DNA of 64,000 bases from Stenotrophomonas sp. SAM-B (GTDB lineage: Bacteria > Pseudomonadota > Gammaproteobacteria > Xanthomonadales > Xanthomonadaceae), in the NCBI RefSeq assembly GCF_013387485.1, contig NZ_JABBXB010000005.1, positions 248,001 through 312,000 of the forward strand. The letters are read 5' to 3'. The notes below the pieces were generated by a model. It ran no database searches and was not told the DNA's origin. It saw only the letters and a program-made list of their open reading frames with translations. The translations under genes and the position numbers were made by a program. Below are positions 18,348 through 27,344 of this stretch, piece after piece; position 1 is the first letter of the stretch; every line of letters begins with the position of its first letter.

Positions 18348-18809
18348 TCAGGCAAAGCGCTGGCTCGCCTTCGCACGCGCTGCAGCGGCGGGGAGCTTCG
18401 CTGCCCGGTTGCGCGCGATCGCGGCGCGGATCAATGCCTTGAACGCGGTGGCGCTGATCGTTTCGCCCTCGTGCAGATCGATGGCGCGGCGGGTGTTGCC
18501 CTCCAGGCTCGCATTGAACAGCCCCTTCGGATCGGGCAGCGCCGCGCCCTTGGCGAAGGTCAGCTTCACGGCCGCCTTGTAGGTCTCGCCGGTGCACAGG
18601 ATGCCGTCATGCTCCCACACGGGCACGCCTCGCCACTTCCAGGTTTCCACCACCGCCGGATCGACCTGGTGGATCAGGCTGCGGATGCGCGCCAGGGTCT
18701 CGCCCCGCCAATCATCCAGCGACTGGATGCGCGCATCGATCTGCTGCGAGGCGGACGGCTCGCTGGCTACGGCAGCGCGCGGGGTCGTACGGGCTTTGGG
18801 CTGGGTCAT
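18348..18809 (-). CDS. DUF1801 domain protein
   Basis: A soluble protein of 153 residues of the DUF1801/YdhG group. Family features are the patch IHQVDPAVVETWKWRGVPVW, the phrase AAVKLTFAKGAALPD and the basic C-terminus. The start at 18809 (MTQPKART) was chosen over 18830 because the first seven extra residues are not conserved-looking and lack a better ribosome site; this is uncertain. The fold binds small ligands in structures of relatives, but the biological role is unknown. It is divergent from the TonB receptor at 19037. Confidence 0.8.
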   Translation of the reverse strand: MTQPKARTTPRAAVASEPSASQQIDARIQSLDDWRGETLARIRSLIHQVDPAVVETWKWRGVPVWEHDGILCTGETYKAAVKLTFAKGAALPDPKGLFNASLEGNTRRAIDLHEGETISATAFKALIRAAIARNRAAKLPAAAARAKASQRFA

Positions 18810-18924
18810 GAGGTCACCACCGATCGCCATGGGCGGCCCGGTCGGCAGCGCCCTTCGTGCGCCTTATAGACCTGATCGAAGGGCCCATCAAGCATGCGGC
18901 GCCTGGCAGAACTCAGGGGAAGCA

Positions 18925-18951
18925 AACATTAATGCAATGTTATATCATTTC
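18925..18951. promoter_or_regulatory. Zur/Fur-family-like operator upstream of a TonB receptor
   Basis: An AT-rich patch in otherwise GC-rich DNA holds an inverted repeat AACATT-AATGC-AATGTT (18925-18941) and, overlapping it, GCAATGTTATATCATTTC (18934-18951). The latter resembles the gammaproteobacterial Zur box (core AATGTTATAnnATAACATT), with a good left half and a shortened right half. It lies about 90 bases before the receptor start. The assignment to Zur is an inference. Confidence 0.4.
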
Positions 18952-19036
18952 TTTGTTGGCACCCCGTCCCCTCAGCGAGCGAACTCTGTCCGCTTGCCCT
19001 ACCCCTGTCCTCACGGCTACTGAAAGGCACAACTAG

Positions 19037-21082
19037 ATGAGAACCAAGGCAATGGTGTCCGCCGTGCTGGCGACCCTCTGCGCCGGCGAAGCGCGCGCGC
19101 AGTCCAGCGATGCGGCAATCACGCTGGGCAGCGTGCACGTGCGGGAAGGCTCCCGCCGTCCCCTCGCCGCGAACCGCGTGCTGACCTCGGTGGATGTGAT
19201 GGGCGGCGACCAGGTGCATGAGAAGAACGTCTCCAACAGCTGGGAGCTGGTCGGTCAGATGCCGGGCATGCAATTGACCGAAACCCGCCAGGGCGCGGAG
19301 TCCGGCAAGGCCACCTTCCGCGCGTTCAATGGCGAGGGCTACCTCAACGGCATCAAGATCCTGATCGACGGCATTCCCAGCAACGTCAACAGCGGCAACC
19401 AGCGCTTCATCGACATGGTGTTTCCGCTGGACATCGACTACATCGAGGTCGTGCGCGGCACCAACGACCCGCGCTACGGCCTGCACAACATCGGCGGCAA
19501 CATCAATCTCGGCACCCGCCAGGGCGGTACCTACACCGATGCGCGGCTCACGTATGGCAGCTACAACACCCGCGAAGCGCAGGTCGCGATCGGACGCGAA
19601 GCCAACGGTGTCGCGCAGAACTACTTCCTGGCCTCGCAGGCCTCCGACGGCTACCGCGACCACGACCGTTCGAAGAAGTACTCGCTGGGCGGCAAGTGGT
19701 TCTACAGCGGCGACGGTGACCTGTTCAACCTCGGCCTGATCGCGCGCGTGTACCACCACGAGGCGGACGAACCCGGTTTCATGACTGCCGATGAGTTGGC
19801 CACGGACCGCCGAGGATCCGCACTCAAGAATGCCAACGACGTCGATGACCGCGACATGCGCCATCTCAGCACCCATCTGGATCTGCAACTCAGCGATACG
19901 GTGCACGTCAGCAACAAGCTGTACTACAACCGCTACGAGGACGACCGGCAGGTGACCTTCACCAGTTTCGTGCCCGGCAACGCACCGCGCCAGCGCCGCC
20001 AGTGGGATGAGACACAGACCGGCCTGCTCAGCACGCTGACCTGGGCAGCCACGCCTGCGCTGACGGTCGAGGGCGGTCTGAATGCCGAGCACCAGGACAA
20101 CAGCTACCGTCGCCTGCGCTATGCCCATTCCGTTCCCACCGATTTCTCGACCCCGGCGCGGATCCAGAACGATGACCGCTACACGCTGGACAACTTCGGT
20201 GCGTACGTACAGGCCGTGTACCAGCCCACGCCTGCGTTGAAGATCGTGCCGGCCTACCGCGTCGACCGCTTTTCCGGCAGGACCCGCCTGCCCGGTGGCA
20301 TCACCGCCCCGCTGCAGCGCTACGGCACCATCGAACAGCCCAAGCTGAGCGTGGTCTATGCGATCACCCCCGCGCTCAACGTCTATGCCAACTGGGGCAG
20401 GACGTTCCAGGTGCTGACCGGTTCCACCGCACCGGCCTACCTCACTGCCGGCCAAGACACGTTCCGGCCCTCGATCAATACCGGCAAGGAGGTGGGTATC
20501 AAGTTCACTCCGGCCGTCGGCACCGACGCGCGCATCGCGGTGTGGCGCCAGGATGCGACCGACGAAGTCGCCAACATGCCGGCCACCGGCACCTCGGTCG
20601 GCCTCGGCCAGACCCGTCGCGAAGGCGTCGATCTGCAGTTCAGCTCGCGGCTGGGCGATCACTGGACGCTGTGGGCCTCGCACGCGATCCAGCAGGCCAA
20701 GGTGGTCCGCGCGTTCACCACCGACGGCACCGCCCTCGCCGGCAACGAGGTCATCGCCACGCCGCGCTACATCAGCAACCTCGGGCTCGACTACCGCAGC
20801 AACGAACGCTGGAGCTTCGGGCTGCAGGGCCGGATGCAGGGCGACTACTACATTGAAGAGCGCAACACGCGGGGAAAATTCGGCGCCTTCGCGGTGCTCG
20901 ATGCCAGCGCGTCGTACCAGCTGTCCGAGCGGCTGAGTGTCGATGTGCAGGTCAAGAACCTGACCGGCCGCGACTATGCCTATGCGTGGTACGACACCTT
21001 CTTCTGGGGCGGCGATGACCAGCCGATGTTCTCGCCAGCACCGGGGCGCGCGGCCTACGTGTCATTGAACCTGAAACTCTAG
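19037..21082 (+). CDS. TonB-dependent outer-membrane receptor
   Basis: A 681-residue receptor with a short signal peptide (ending near residue 21, GEARAQ), a plug domain to about residue 165 and a 22-strand barrel ending in AAYVSLNLKL. Plug features include SWELVGQMPGMQLTETRQGA, ILIDGIPSNVNSGNQRFIDM and YIEVVRGTNDPRYGLHNIGG. It differs from the siderophore receptor at 7393 and groups with cobalamin/metal-type or uncharacterised receptors. A Zur-like palindrome upstream suggests zinc (or other metal) starvation control, and so possibly a zincophore or metal substrate. No partner genes lie next to it. Confidence 0.88.
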   Translation: MRTKAMVSAVLATLCAGEARAQSSDAAITLGSVHVREGSRRPLAANRVLTSVDVMGGDQVHEKNVSNSWELVGQMPGMQLTETRQGAESGKATFRAFNGEGYLNGIKILIDGIPSNVNSGNQRFIDMVFPLDIDYIEVVRGTNDPRYGLHNIGGNINLGTRQGGTYTDARLTYGSYNTREAQVAIGREANGVAQNYFLASQASDGYRDHDRSKKYSLGGKWFYSGDGDLFNLGLIARVYHHEADEPGFMTADELATDRRGSALKNANDVDDRDMRHLSTHLDLQLSDTVHVSNKLYYNRYEDDRQVTFTSFVPGNAPRQRRQWDETQTGLLSTLTWAATPALTVEGGLNAEHQDNSYRRLRYAHSVPTDFSTPARIQNDDRYTLDNFGAYVQAVYQPTPALKIVPAYRVDRFSGRTRLPGGITAPLQRYGTIEQPKLSVVYAITPALNVYANWGRTFQVLTGSTAPAYLTAGQDTFRPSINTGKEVGIKFTPAVGTDARIAVWRQDATDEVANMPATGTSVGLGQTRREGVDLQFSSRLGDHWTLWASHAIQQAKVVRAFTTDGTALAGNEVIATPRYISNLGLDYRSNERWSFGLQGRMQGDYYIEERNTRGKFGAFAVLDASASYQLSERLSVDVQVKNLTGRDYAYAWYDTFFWGGDDQPMFSPAPGRAAYVSLNLKL

Positions 21083-21196
21083 GGCAGCCTTCCCCTCACA
21101 TCCGTTCGCCGGGCAGCCGGCTGGCCTGCTGTACCCAGGCATGGAACTGTGCTTCGTCCAGCGGCACGCCTTCCTCGATGCGCCGCACGCGGCTGA

Positions 21197-21715
21197 TCAG
21201 CGTTGTGCGTGGGGCCGGTAGCGGTAGACCCGATCCGTGGTGTCCATCCGGGGCGCCGTCGCATCCAACACGCCGCCAAGACGTCGCGCGACCTGGGCCG
21301 ATGCGGCGTTGGTCGGTGTCATGTAGCTGACCAGGGTGGACAACGCCAACGCGGAGAACCCCCAATCACGCAGCGCTGCAGCGGCCTCAGTGGCGTATCC
21401 CTGGCCTTCATGGCCGGCGTAGAGCAACCAGCCCAGTTCCCTCTCCGGGAATAGCGGCCCATGATTGATCCCCACCTGCCCGATGCATGCACCGGTCGCG
21501 TTGAGATCGATCATCAACGCGCCATGCCCCAGCAGCGGCCACTGCGCCAGGTCATGGCAGAACAGGCCCCAGGCCGAACGTTCGTCCATCGGCCCACCCA
21601 CGCCGACCGCGCGGGGTGAGGCCAGGAAGGCCGCATAGGCCGGGAAATCGTCCATGACCTGCGGACGCAGGGTCAACCGGGCGGTGGTAAGCGTGATGAT
21701 GTCGTACGACGGCAT
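21197..21715 (-). CDS. GNAT family N-acetyltransferase (RimJ-like)
   Basis: A 172-residue acetyl-CoA-dependent acetyltransferase. Typical features: the N-terminal strand LTTARLTLRPQVMDDFPAYA, IGQVGINHGPLFPERELGWL, and the acetyl-CoA loop GHEGQGYATEAAAALRDWGF; then VSYMTPTNAASAQVARRLG as in the RimJ/RimL group. It is 15 bases after the AI-2E-type permease gene on the same strand, so it may be the last gene of a LacI-led operon. The substrate (an amine or a protein N-terminus) is unknown. Confidence 0.87.
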   Translation of the reverse strand: MPSYDIITLTTARLTLRPQVMDDFPAYAAFLASPRAVGVGGPMDERSAWGLFCHDLAQWPLLGHGALMIDLNATGACIGQVGINHGPLFPERELGWLLYAGHEGQGYATEAAAALRDWGFSALALSTLVSYMTPTNAASAQVARRLGGVLDATAPRMDTTDRVYRYRPHAQR

Positions 21716-21730
21716 GGGACGTTGCTCAGC

Positions 21731-22756
21731 TCAGATCCAGCGCTGGTCCAGCAGTTCACGCTTGATGTAGGCGTAGAACACCGGCGCCGCGACCAGGCCC
21801 GGCAGACCGAAGGCGGCCTCCATCAGCAGCATCGCCAGCAGCAGCTCCCACGCCCTCGCCTGGATCTCTCCTCCGACGATGCGCGCGTTGAGGAAGTACT
21901 CCAGCTTGTGGATGACTACCAGGTACAGCAGTGCGACCACGGCGACGTAGAAGGACACCGACAGCGCCACGATGGTGATGATGGTGTTGGAGATGATGTT
22001 GCCCACCACCGGCAGCAGGCCGGCCAGGAAGGTGATCAGCACCAGTGTCTTGGACAGCGGCAGGTGTACGCCGAACAGCGGCAGTACCCCGAGCAGGAAG
22101 ATGGCGGTGAACAGCGTATTGAGCAGGGAGATCTTCACCTGCGCGAACACCACCTGGCGGAAGGCCGTGGCCAGGCGGCTGGTGCGGCCGATCAGCTCGC
22201 GCGCCAGCGGCCCCATTTTCGGCAGAGGCAGCTCGTCGTAGAGCGCGATCATCGCGCCCAGCACCATGCCGATCAGGATCCGCACGCTGATCTGCACCGC
22301 CGAGGTACCGGCGATGCCCAGCTGCTGGCGGTGCGTGGCGGCCCAGTCGTTCATCGCCGTGCGCAGCGCCTGCAGGTCTTCGGGGATGTACGGCTGCAGC
22401 AGGTCCGGCACCTGGTGGCGCGAGGTATTGAGGATGTCCATCAGCCGCATCAGCAGCGCATCCGGCCCACCGGTTTCATTGCGGAAAAACGAGGCTATGC
22501 CGATCGCAGCGAGGGTCAGTACGCCGATGATCAGCGCTGACAACACGATCACCGAGTACGCGCGTGCGCGCCCTGGCGGCAGCTTGCCTTCGACGGTGGA
22601 GGCCAGCAGGTGGGTCAGGTGGAACACCAGCAGGCCAGACAGCAGGGTCACCACCAGCCCGAGTTTCAAGGTCAGCCACATGCCCAGCAGCATCAGCACC
22701 CAGGCCGCGATGCGGGCGGTGGGCGGCTTGGGCAACGCGGGGATCACTATGGACAT
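21731..22756 (-). CDS. AI-2E/PerM family transporter
   Basis: An inner-membrane protein of 341 residues of the AI-2E/PerM family. It has about seven or eight hydrophobic segments: two pairs near the N-terminus (WVLMLLGMWLTLKLGLVVTL), then the conserved block around MIALYDELPLPKMGPLARE, and the pair LVLITFLAGLLPVVGNIISN, a strong signature of the family. The start at 22756 (MSIVIPAL) overlaps the LacI stop by ten bases. The family includes sodium/proton antiporters and an AI-2 exporter; the substrate cannot be told here, and a part in the sugar cluster is only suggested by the overlap. Confidence 0.84.
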   Translation of the reverse strand: MSIVIPALPKPPTARIAAWVLMLLGMWLTLKLGLVVTLLSGLLVFHLTHLLASTVEGKLPPGRARAYSVIVLSALIIGVLTLAAIGIASFFRNETGGPDALLMRLMDILNTSRHQVPDLLQPYIPEDLQALRTAMNDWAATHRQQLGIAGTSAVQISVRILIGMVLGAMIALYDELPLPKMGPLARELIGRTSRLATAFRQVVFAQVKISLLNTLFTAIFLLGVLPLFGVHLPLSKTLVLITFLAGLLPVVGNIISNTIITIVALSVSFYVAVVALLYLVVIHKLEYFLNARIVGGEIQARAWELLLAMLLMEAAFGLPGLVAAPVFYAYIKRELLDQRWI

Positions 22757-23796
22757 GCGGGCGCATCCTGACGGGTGGCCCATGGTAGTGGATGTGATGC
22801 GGGCGCAGCCGTCGAGCCCCGCAGCATCAAGCTGAAATCCAGGGTCTGCTGAAGCGGCACATCGACACGTTCGATGATGGCGAGCAGCAGGTTGACCGCG
22901 CGGGCACCGATCTCGCGCATCGGTTGCCGGATGGTCGTCAACGGCGGCGTGAGATAGCAGGACGACGCCAGGTCGTCGAAGCCGACGACGGACAGATCAC
23001 CCGGCACCCGGATGCCCAGATCACGGCAGGCCGCCAGGACGCCCAGCGCCATCTGGTCGCTGAAGCAGAACACTGCGGTCGGCACCGGCGCGCGCGCCAA
23101 CAGCGCCATCCCGGCCGCGTGGCCGGATTCGACGGAGAAGTCGCCCGGCACCACGCCCAGCTGGCGCAGGCGGCCACGCGCCCTGGCGGCAGCGCGAACC
23201 CCTTCGAGCCGTTGCTGGTGGAGGGGGTTGTCGGGCGGCCCGCCCACCACGGCGATCCGTTCGTGCCCCAGTCCATACAGGTGTTCCATCACGGCGCGCG
23301 CGGCGGCCGCGTTGTCGATATGGACACTGGGAATCCCGACCGCAGGATCGAACTCGCATCCATTGACCACCGGCGCAGCGGCGCCCAGCTGCTGGACGAT
23401 CGCGCGCGCCGTCGGCGGAAGGCGATGCCCCAGCACGATCAGACCGTCGGCCTCGTTGCGCCGGAGCATCTGCGCGTAGCGCTCCTCGCGGTCGGGTTGA
23501 TGCTGGGTATCGCCCAGCAGGACGGCGTAGCCAACGGCCTGCGCGGCGTCCTCCGCACCCTGCAGGATCTGGGCGAAGAACGGATTGGCGATGTCCGGGA
23601 CGGTGACCAGGATCTTGCCGCTGCGCTGGGTCTTGAGCGTGCGGGCAACCGTGTTGGGCACATAGCCCAGCGCGGCGGCGGCCTGCTCGATGCGGGTACG
23701 CGTGGCCGGCAGGACTTTCTCCGGCCGGGACAGCGCCCGCGACACGGTGCCGGCGGAGACGCCGACGTGCTTTGCGATGTCGTAGATGGTTGCCAT
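22747..23796 (-). CDS. LacI family repressor of the 3-keto-glycoside cluster
   Basis: A 349-residue sugar-responsive repressor. The N-terminal helix-turn-helix is IYDIAKHVGVSAGTVSRALS (residues 3-22) with a hinge helix around ALGYVPNTVARTLK; the periplasmic-binding-protein-like effector domain follows (LVTVPDIANPFFAQILQGAE, then VFCFSDQMALGVLAACRDLG). The start at 23796 was chosen because the helix-turn-helix begins immediately after it. The gene is divergent from the isomerase/transporter operon, and a 16-base palindrome of LacI type lies between. A matching 14-base core is at the far end of the cluster (32575-32588), so this protein probably represses both operons until a sugar inducer binds. 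Confidence 0.92.
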   Translation of the reverse strand: MATIYDIAKHVGVSAGTVSRALSRPEKVLPATRTRIEQAAAALGYVPNTVARTLKTQRSGKILVTVPDIANPFFAQILQGAEDAAQAVGYAVLLGDTQHQPDREERYAQMLRRNEADGLIVLGHRLPPTARAIVQQLGAAAPVVNGCEFDPAVGIPSVHIDNAAAARAVMEHLYGLGHERIAVVGGPPDNPLHQQRLEGVRAAARARGRLRQLGVVPGDFSVESGHAAGMALLARAPVPTAVFCFSDQMALGVLAACRDLGIRVPGDLSVVGFDDLASSCYLTPPLTTIRQPMREIGARAVNLLLAIIERVDVPLQQTLDFSLMLRGSTAAPASHPLPWATRQDAPACP

Positions 23797-23860
23797 GGCG
23801 TCAGTGTTTCTGTCCGCTGTGCACTGCACAACGCGTCCTGCGAAAGCCCCTGCTAGGATA

Positions 23861-23876
23861 ATGCAATCGATTGCAT
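23861..23876. promoter_or_regulatory. LacI-type operator, left copy
   Basis: The perfect 16-base palindrome ATGCAATCGATTGCAT, with the central CG typical of LacI-family operators, starts 15 bases before the TTG start of the plus-strand operon. A -10-like GATAAT (23857-23862) runs into it, so a bound repressor would block the promoter. The core is repeated at 32575-32588. Confidence 0.85.
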
Positions 23877-23891
23877 CGAGAGTGAATCACG

Positions 23892-24944
23892 TTGAAGACG
23901 CTCAAGGGTCCAGCGCTGTTCCTGGCGCAGTTCATCGGCGACACACCTCCATTCGATCGGCTGGACACGCTGGCCAAGTGGGCCGCGGGGCTGGGCTATT
24001 CTGGCGTACAAGTGCCCACCAGCGCGCCCCACCTGTTCGACCTGGCCGAGGCGGCCCGGAGCCAGGCCTACTGCGACGACGTCGCCGGCATGCTGACCGG
24101 ACAGGGGCTGCAGATCACCGAGCTGTCCACTCATCTGCAAGGGCAGCTGGTCGCCGTCCACCCCGCCTACGACAGCCTGTTCGATGGATTCGCGCCGCCC
24201 GACAAGCGCGGCGATCCGGCCGCCCGCCAGGCCTGGGCGGTGGAGCAGCTGCTGCTGGCCGCCAAGGCCAGCCAGCGCCTGGGACTGACAGCGCATGCCA
24301 CGTTCTCCGGCGCGCTGGCCTGGCCCTATTTCTATCCGTGGCCGCAACGTCCGCCGGGACTGGTGGAAGAAGCCTTCGCCGAACTCGGCCGCCGCTGGCG
24401 CCCGATCCTGGATGCCTTCGACGCCTGCGGCGTGGACCTGTGCTTCGAGATCCACCCGGGTGAGGACCTGCATGACGGCGCGACCTTCGAGCGCTTCCTC
24501 GACCTGGTGGACCACCACCCCCGCGCCAAGATCCTGTACGACCCCAGCCACCTGCTGCTGCAGCAGATGGACTACCTGGGCTTCATCGACCGCTATCACG
24601 ACCGTATCGGCATCTTCCACGTCAAGGACGCGGAGTACCGCACCAGTGCGCGCAGTGGCGTCTATGGCGGCTACCAGGACTGGATCGATCGTCCGGGGCG
24701 GTTCCGTTCGCTCGGCGATGGGCAGATCGACTTCAAGGCGATCTTCTCGAAGTTCGCGCAGTACGACTTCCCCGGCTGGGCGGTGCTGGAGTGGGAGTGC
24801 TGCCTGAAGCACCCGGAAGACGGCGCACGGGAGGGCGCCGCCTTCATCCGCGACCACATCATCCAAGTGACCGGGCGCGCCTTCGACGACTTTGCCGACA
24901 GCGGCACCGATCCTGGATCCCTGCGCCGCATGCTGGGGATCTGA
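23892..24944 (+). CDS. Cytoplasmic sugar phosphate isomerase/epimerase-like TIM barrel
   Basis: A 350-residue protein of the AP-endonuclease-2 TIM-barrel family (xylose isomerase-like). It has no signal peptide, so it is cytoplasmic. The metal ligands can be seen at strand ends: Glu in CFEIHPGEDLHDG, Asp/His in ILYDPSHLLLQQMDY, His in GIFHVKDAEYR, and Glu in WAVLEWECCLKHPED. The start is a TTG at 23892, just after the operator. It is the first gene of the plus-strand operon. Relatives in such clusters isomerise or lyse keto-sugars; the exact reaction is not known. Confidence 0.87.
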   Translation: MKTLKGPALFLAQFIGDTPPFDRLDTLAKWAAGLGYSGVQVPTSAPHLFDLAEAARSQAYCDDVAGMLTGQGLQITELSTHLQGQLVAVHPAYDSLFDGFAPPDKRGDPAARQAWAVEQLLLAAKASQRLGLTAHATFSGALAWPYFYPWPQRPPGLVEEAFAELGRRWRPILDAFDACGVDLCFEIHPGEDLHDGATFERFLDLVDHHPRAKILYDPSHLLLQQMDYLGFIDRYHDRIGIFHVKDAEYRTSARSGVYGGYQDWIDRPGRFRSLGDGQIDFKAIFSKFAQYDFPGWAVLEWECCLKHPEDGAREGAAFIRDHIIQVTGRAFDDFADSGTDPGSLRRMLGI

Positions 24945-24970
24945 GCCATCACTGCCTGGGAGGGCAAGCC

Positions 24971-26188
24971 ATGACGCACACCATGTCGCGCTTGGGCGCG
25001 ATGATGTTTCTGCAGTTCTTCATCTGGGGGGCATGGTTCGTCACCCTGGGAACGTACCTGGTGCAGGGGCCGTTGCAGGCCAGCGCGAGCCAGGTAGCGA
25101 CGGCGTTCCTCAGCCAATCGATCGGTGCCATCGTCGCGCCTTTCCTGGTCGGCTTGATCGCGGATCGCTACTTCGCGGCGCAGCGCATCCTCGCGGTGCT
25201 GCACCTCGCCGGCGCGGCGCTGATGTGGCTGGCATCCACGGCGACGGACTTCAGCACCTTCTCCGCCTATGTCATGGGGTACATGCTGCTGTTCATGCCG
25301 ACGCTGGCGCTGGCCAACAGCGTGGCGATGCGGCACATGCACTCGCCTGAGAAACACTTCCCGCTGGTGCGGGTGGCCGGCAGCGTCGGCTGGATCGTGG
25401 CGGGCGTGCTGATCGGCTGGCTGGGCTGGGAACAGGCGCATCGGCTGGAGCTGACGTTCCGGATGGCGGCGATGGCGTCCCTGGCGCTGGGCCTGTATGC
25501 GTTCACGCTGCCGCACACGCCGCCGCTGGCGCAGCAGCGCGACGCCGGTCTGGGGCAGATCCTGGGCCTGGATTCGCTGCGGCTGCTGAAGTCGCGCGCG
25601 TACCTGGTGTTCTTCCTGGCATCCATCGCCATCTGCATCCCGCTGTCGTTCTACTACAACTTCACCAACCCGTACCTCAACGACCTGGGCGTGCGCGGCG
25701 CGGCCGGCCTGCAATCCCTGGGGCAGGTCTCCGAAGTCCTGCTGATGCTGGCCATGCCGTTCCTGTTCGTGCGGCTGGGGGTCAAGACAATGCTGGCGGT
25801 CGGCATGGCCGCATGGGTGGTGCGCTACGCCATGTTCGCCTTTGGCGATGCGGGCGGCGGCTTCTCCCTGCTGGTGATCGGCATCGTGCTGCACGGCATC
25901 TGCTACGACTTCTTCTTCGTCACCGGCCAGATCTACACCGATGCGCATGCCGGCCCCGCCGCGCGCAGCAGCGCGCAGGGCTTCATCACCCTGGCCACCT
26001 ACGGCGTGGGCATGCTGATCGGCACGTTCCTGTCCGGCGCGGTGGTGGAGCACTACACCACCGCCGCGGGCCCTGACTGGCAACGGATCTGGCTGTTCCC
26101 GGCCGGTGTCGCGCTGGTCGTGCTGGTCGCCTTCCTGCTGCTGTTCCGCGACCGGCCGGCGCTTGCCGCCGCGCCCACCACGCACTGA
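24971..26188 (+). CDS. MFS permease (nucleoside:H+ symporter-like), sugar cluster
   Basis: A 405-residue, 12-helix transporter of the inner membrane. Helix 1 is MSRLGAMMFLQFFIWGAWFV, with GLIADRYFAAQRIL after helix 2 and a central loop with LAQQRDAGLGQILGLDS; the second half includes GICYDFFFVTGQIYTD, typical of the nucleoside/sugar proton symporter group (NHS). The start at 24971 is the first ATG, 26 bases after the isomerase stop. As the only permease in the cluster it should import the monosaccharide or keto-sugar made in the periplasm; the substrate is inferred from neighbours. Confidence 0.87.
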   Translation: MTHTMSRLGAMMFLQFFIWGAWFVTLGTYLVQGPLQASASQVATAFLSQSIGAIVAPFLVGLIADRYFAAQRILAVLHLAGAALMWLASTATDFSTFSAYVMGYMLLFMPTLALANSVAMRHMHSPEKHFPLVRVAGSVGWIVAGVLIGWLGWEQAHRLELTFRMAAMASLALGLYAFTLPHTPPLAQQRDAGLGQILGLDSLRLLKSRAYLVFFLASIAICIPLSFYYNFTNPYLNDLGVRGAAGLQSLGQVSEVLLMLAMPFLFVRLGVKTMLAVGMAAWVVRYAMFAFGDAGGGFSLLVIGIVLHGICYDFFFVTGQIYTDAHAGPAARSSAQGFITLATYGVGMLIGTFLSGAVVEHYTTAAGPDWQRIWLFPAGVALVVLVAFLLLFRDRPALAAAPTTH

Positions 26189-26200
26189 GGAGCCCACCCG

Positions 26201-27325
26201 ATGCGCAAGCTTGGAATCGCCATTGTGGGCACGGGGATGATTGGCGCCGTGCATCGTCGCGCGGCACTGCTGGCCGGTGCCGAGGTGCGCGGCGTGGCCG
26301 CCTCTTCGCCGCAACGCGCAGAGGAGGTGGCGCAGGCGTGGAATGTTCCGCGCGGCTATCGTGACATCGAAGAGGTGGTCACCGATCCCCAGGTGCAGGT
26401 CGTGCACATCTGTACCCCCAATCACCTGCACCGCCCGATGGCGCAGGCCGCACTCGAGGCCGGCAAACACGTGATCTGCGAGAAGCCGCTGGCGACGACG
26501 CTGGAAGACGCCGAGGCCCTGGCGGCATTGGCCACCTCGACCGGGCTGGTCGCCACGGTGCCCTTCGTCTACCGCTACCACCCGGTGGTCCGCGAGGCAC
26601 GCGCACGCATCGCGCAGGGCGAGCTGGGGCCGCTGCACCTGATCCACGGCAGCTACCTGCAGGACTGGCTGCTGGACCCCGCCAGCAACAACTGGCGCGT
26701 GGACCCGGCGCTGGGCGGCGCGTCGCGCGTGTTCGCCGACATCGGCTCGCACTGGTGCGACCTGGTGGAATGGGTCAGCGGCGAGCGTTTCGTCGACGTC
26801 AGCGCGGCTTTCGCCACCGTGATCGCCGAGCGCGGCACGCTCACCGGGCAGAGCTTCACCGCGCCGGTGTCCGGTGGCGCGATGCAGGTGGTCGCGAGCG
26901 AAGACGTGGCGGCGGCGATGTTCAGGACCGGTGCGGGTACGCTGGCGTCATTGACGGTCAGCCAGGTCTCGGCCGGACGCCACAATCGCCTCTGGTTCGA
27001 GATCGATGGCGCCAGGTCCAGCGTGGCATTCAACCAGGAGGACGCCGAGCGGCTGTGGATCGGCCTGCCCGACCAGCGCGAGGAGACTTTCGTGCGTGGG
27101 CCGGGGGCCGGCAGTGCCGAACAGCGCCGGCTGTCTGTCCTGCCAGCCGGGCACGCGCAGGGGTACGGCCATTGCTTCGAGGCGTTCGTCGCCGACACCT
27201 ATCGCGCCATCGAAGGCGAGCGGCCGCAGGGCCTGCCCACCTTCGAAGACGGACTGCGCTCGGCGCGGATCGTAGACCGCGTCATCGCATCGGCCAGGAC
27301 ACGTGCCTGGACCACCATCGGCTGA
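26201..27325 (+). CDS. Gfo/Idh/MocA family oxidoreductase
   Basis: A 374-residue NAD(P)-dependent sugar oxidoreductase. The N-terminal Rossmann motif is IAIVGTGMIGAVHRRAALLA (residues 6-25); the catalytic block is HVICEKPLATTL, in which the Lys of EKP is the usual active-site residue, and the C-terminal alpha/beta domain has the FADIGSHWCDLVEWVSG stretch with the conserved His. It has no signal peptide, so it is cytoplasmic. In related clusters such enzymes reduce 3-keto-glucose to glucose or oxidise the 3-OH. It lies 13 bases after the permease with GGAG before its ATG. Confidence 0.9.
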   Translation: MRKLGIAIVGTGMIGAVHRRAALLAGAEVRGVAASSPQRAEEVAQAWNVPRGYRDIEEVVTDPQVQVVHICTPNHLHRPMAQAALEAGKHVICEKPLATTLEDAEALAALATSTGLVATVPFVYRYHPVVREARARIAQGELGPLHLIHGSYLQDWLLDPASNNWRVDPALGGASRVFADIGSHWCDLVEWVSGERFVDVSAAFATVIAERGTLTGQSFTAPVSGGAMQVVASEDVAAAMFRTGAGTLASLTVSQVSAGRHNRLWFEIDGARSSVAFNQEDAERLWIGLPDQREETFVRGPGAGSAEQRRLSVLPAGHAQGYGHCFEAFVADTYRAIEGERPQGLPTFEDGLRSARIVDRVIASARTRAWTTIG

Positions 27326-27344
27326 ATCCCGGGAGACTCTCTTG

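Noticed and set aside
16155..18869. A 904-codon plus-strand open frame
   Set aside because: It lies antisense to an esterase and a metallophosphoesterase with intact motifs and has the Arg/His/Gln bias of a shadow frame in GC-rich DNA.
24671..26752. A 693-codon minus-strand open frame
   Set aside because: It is antisense to a permease and an oxidoreductase with clear family motifs; composition is shadow-like.
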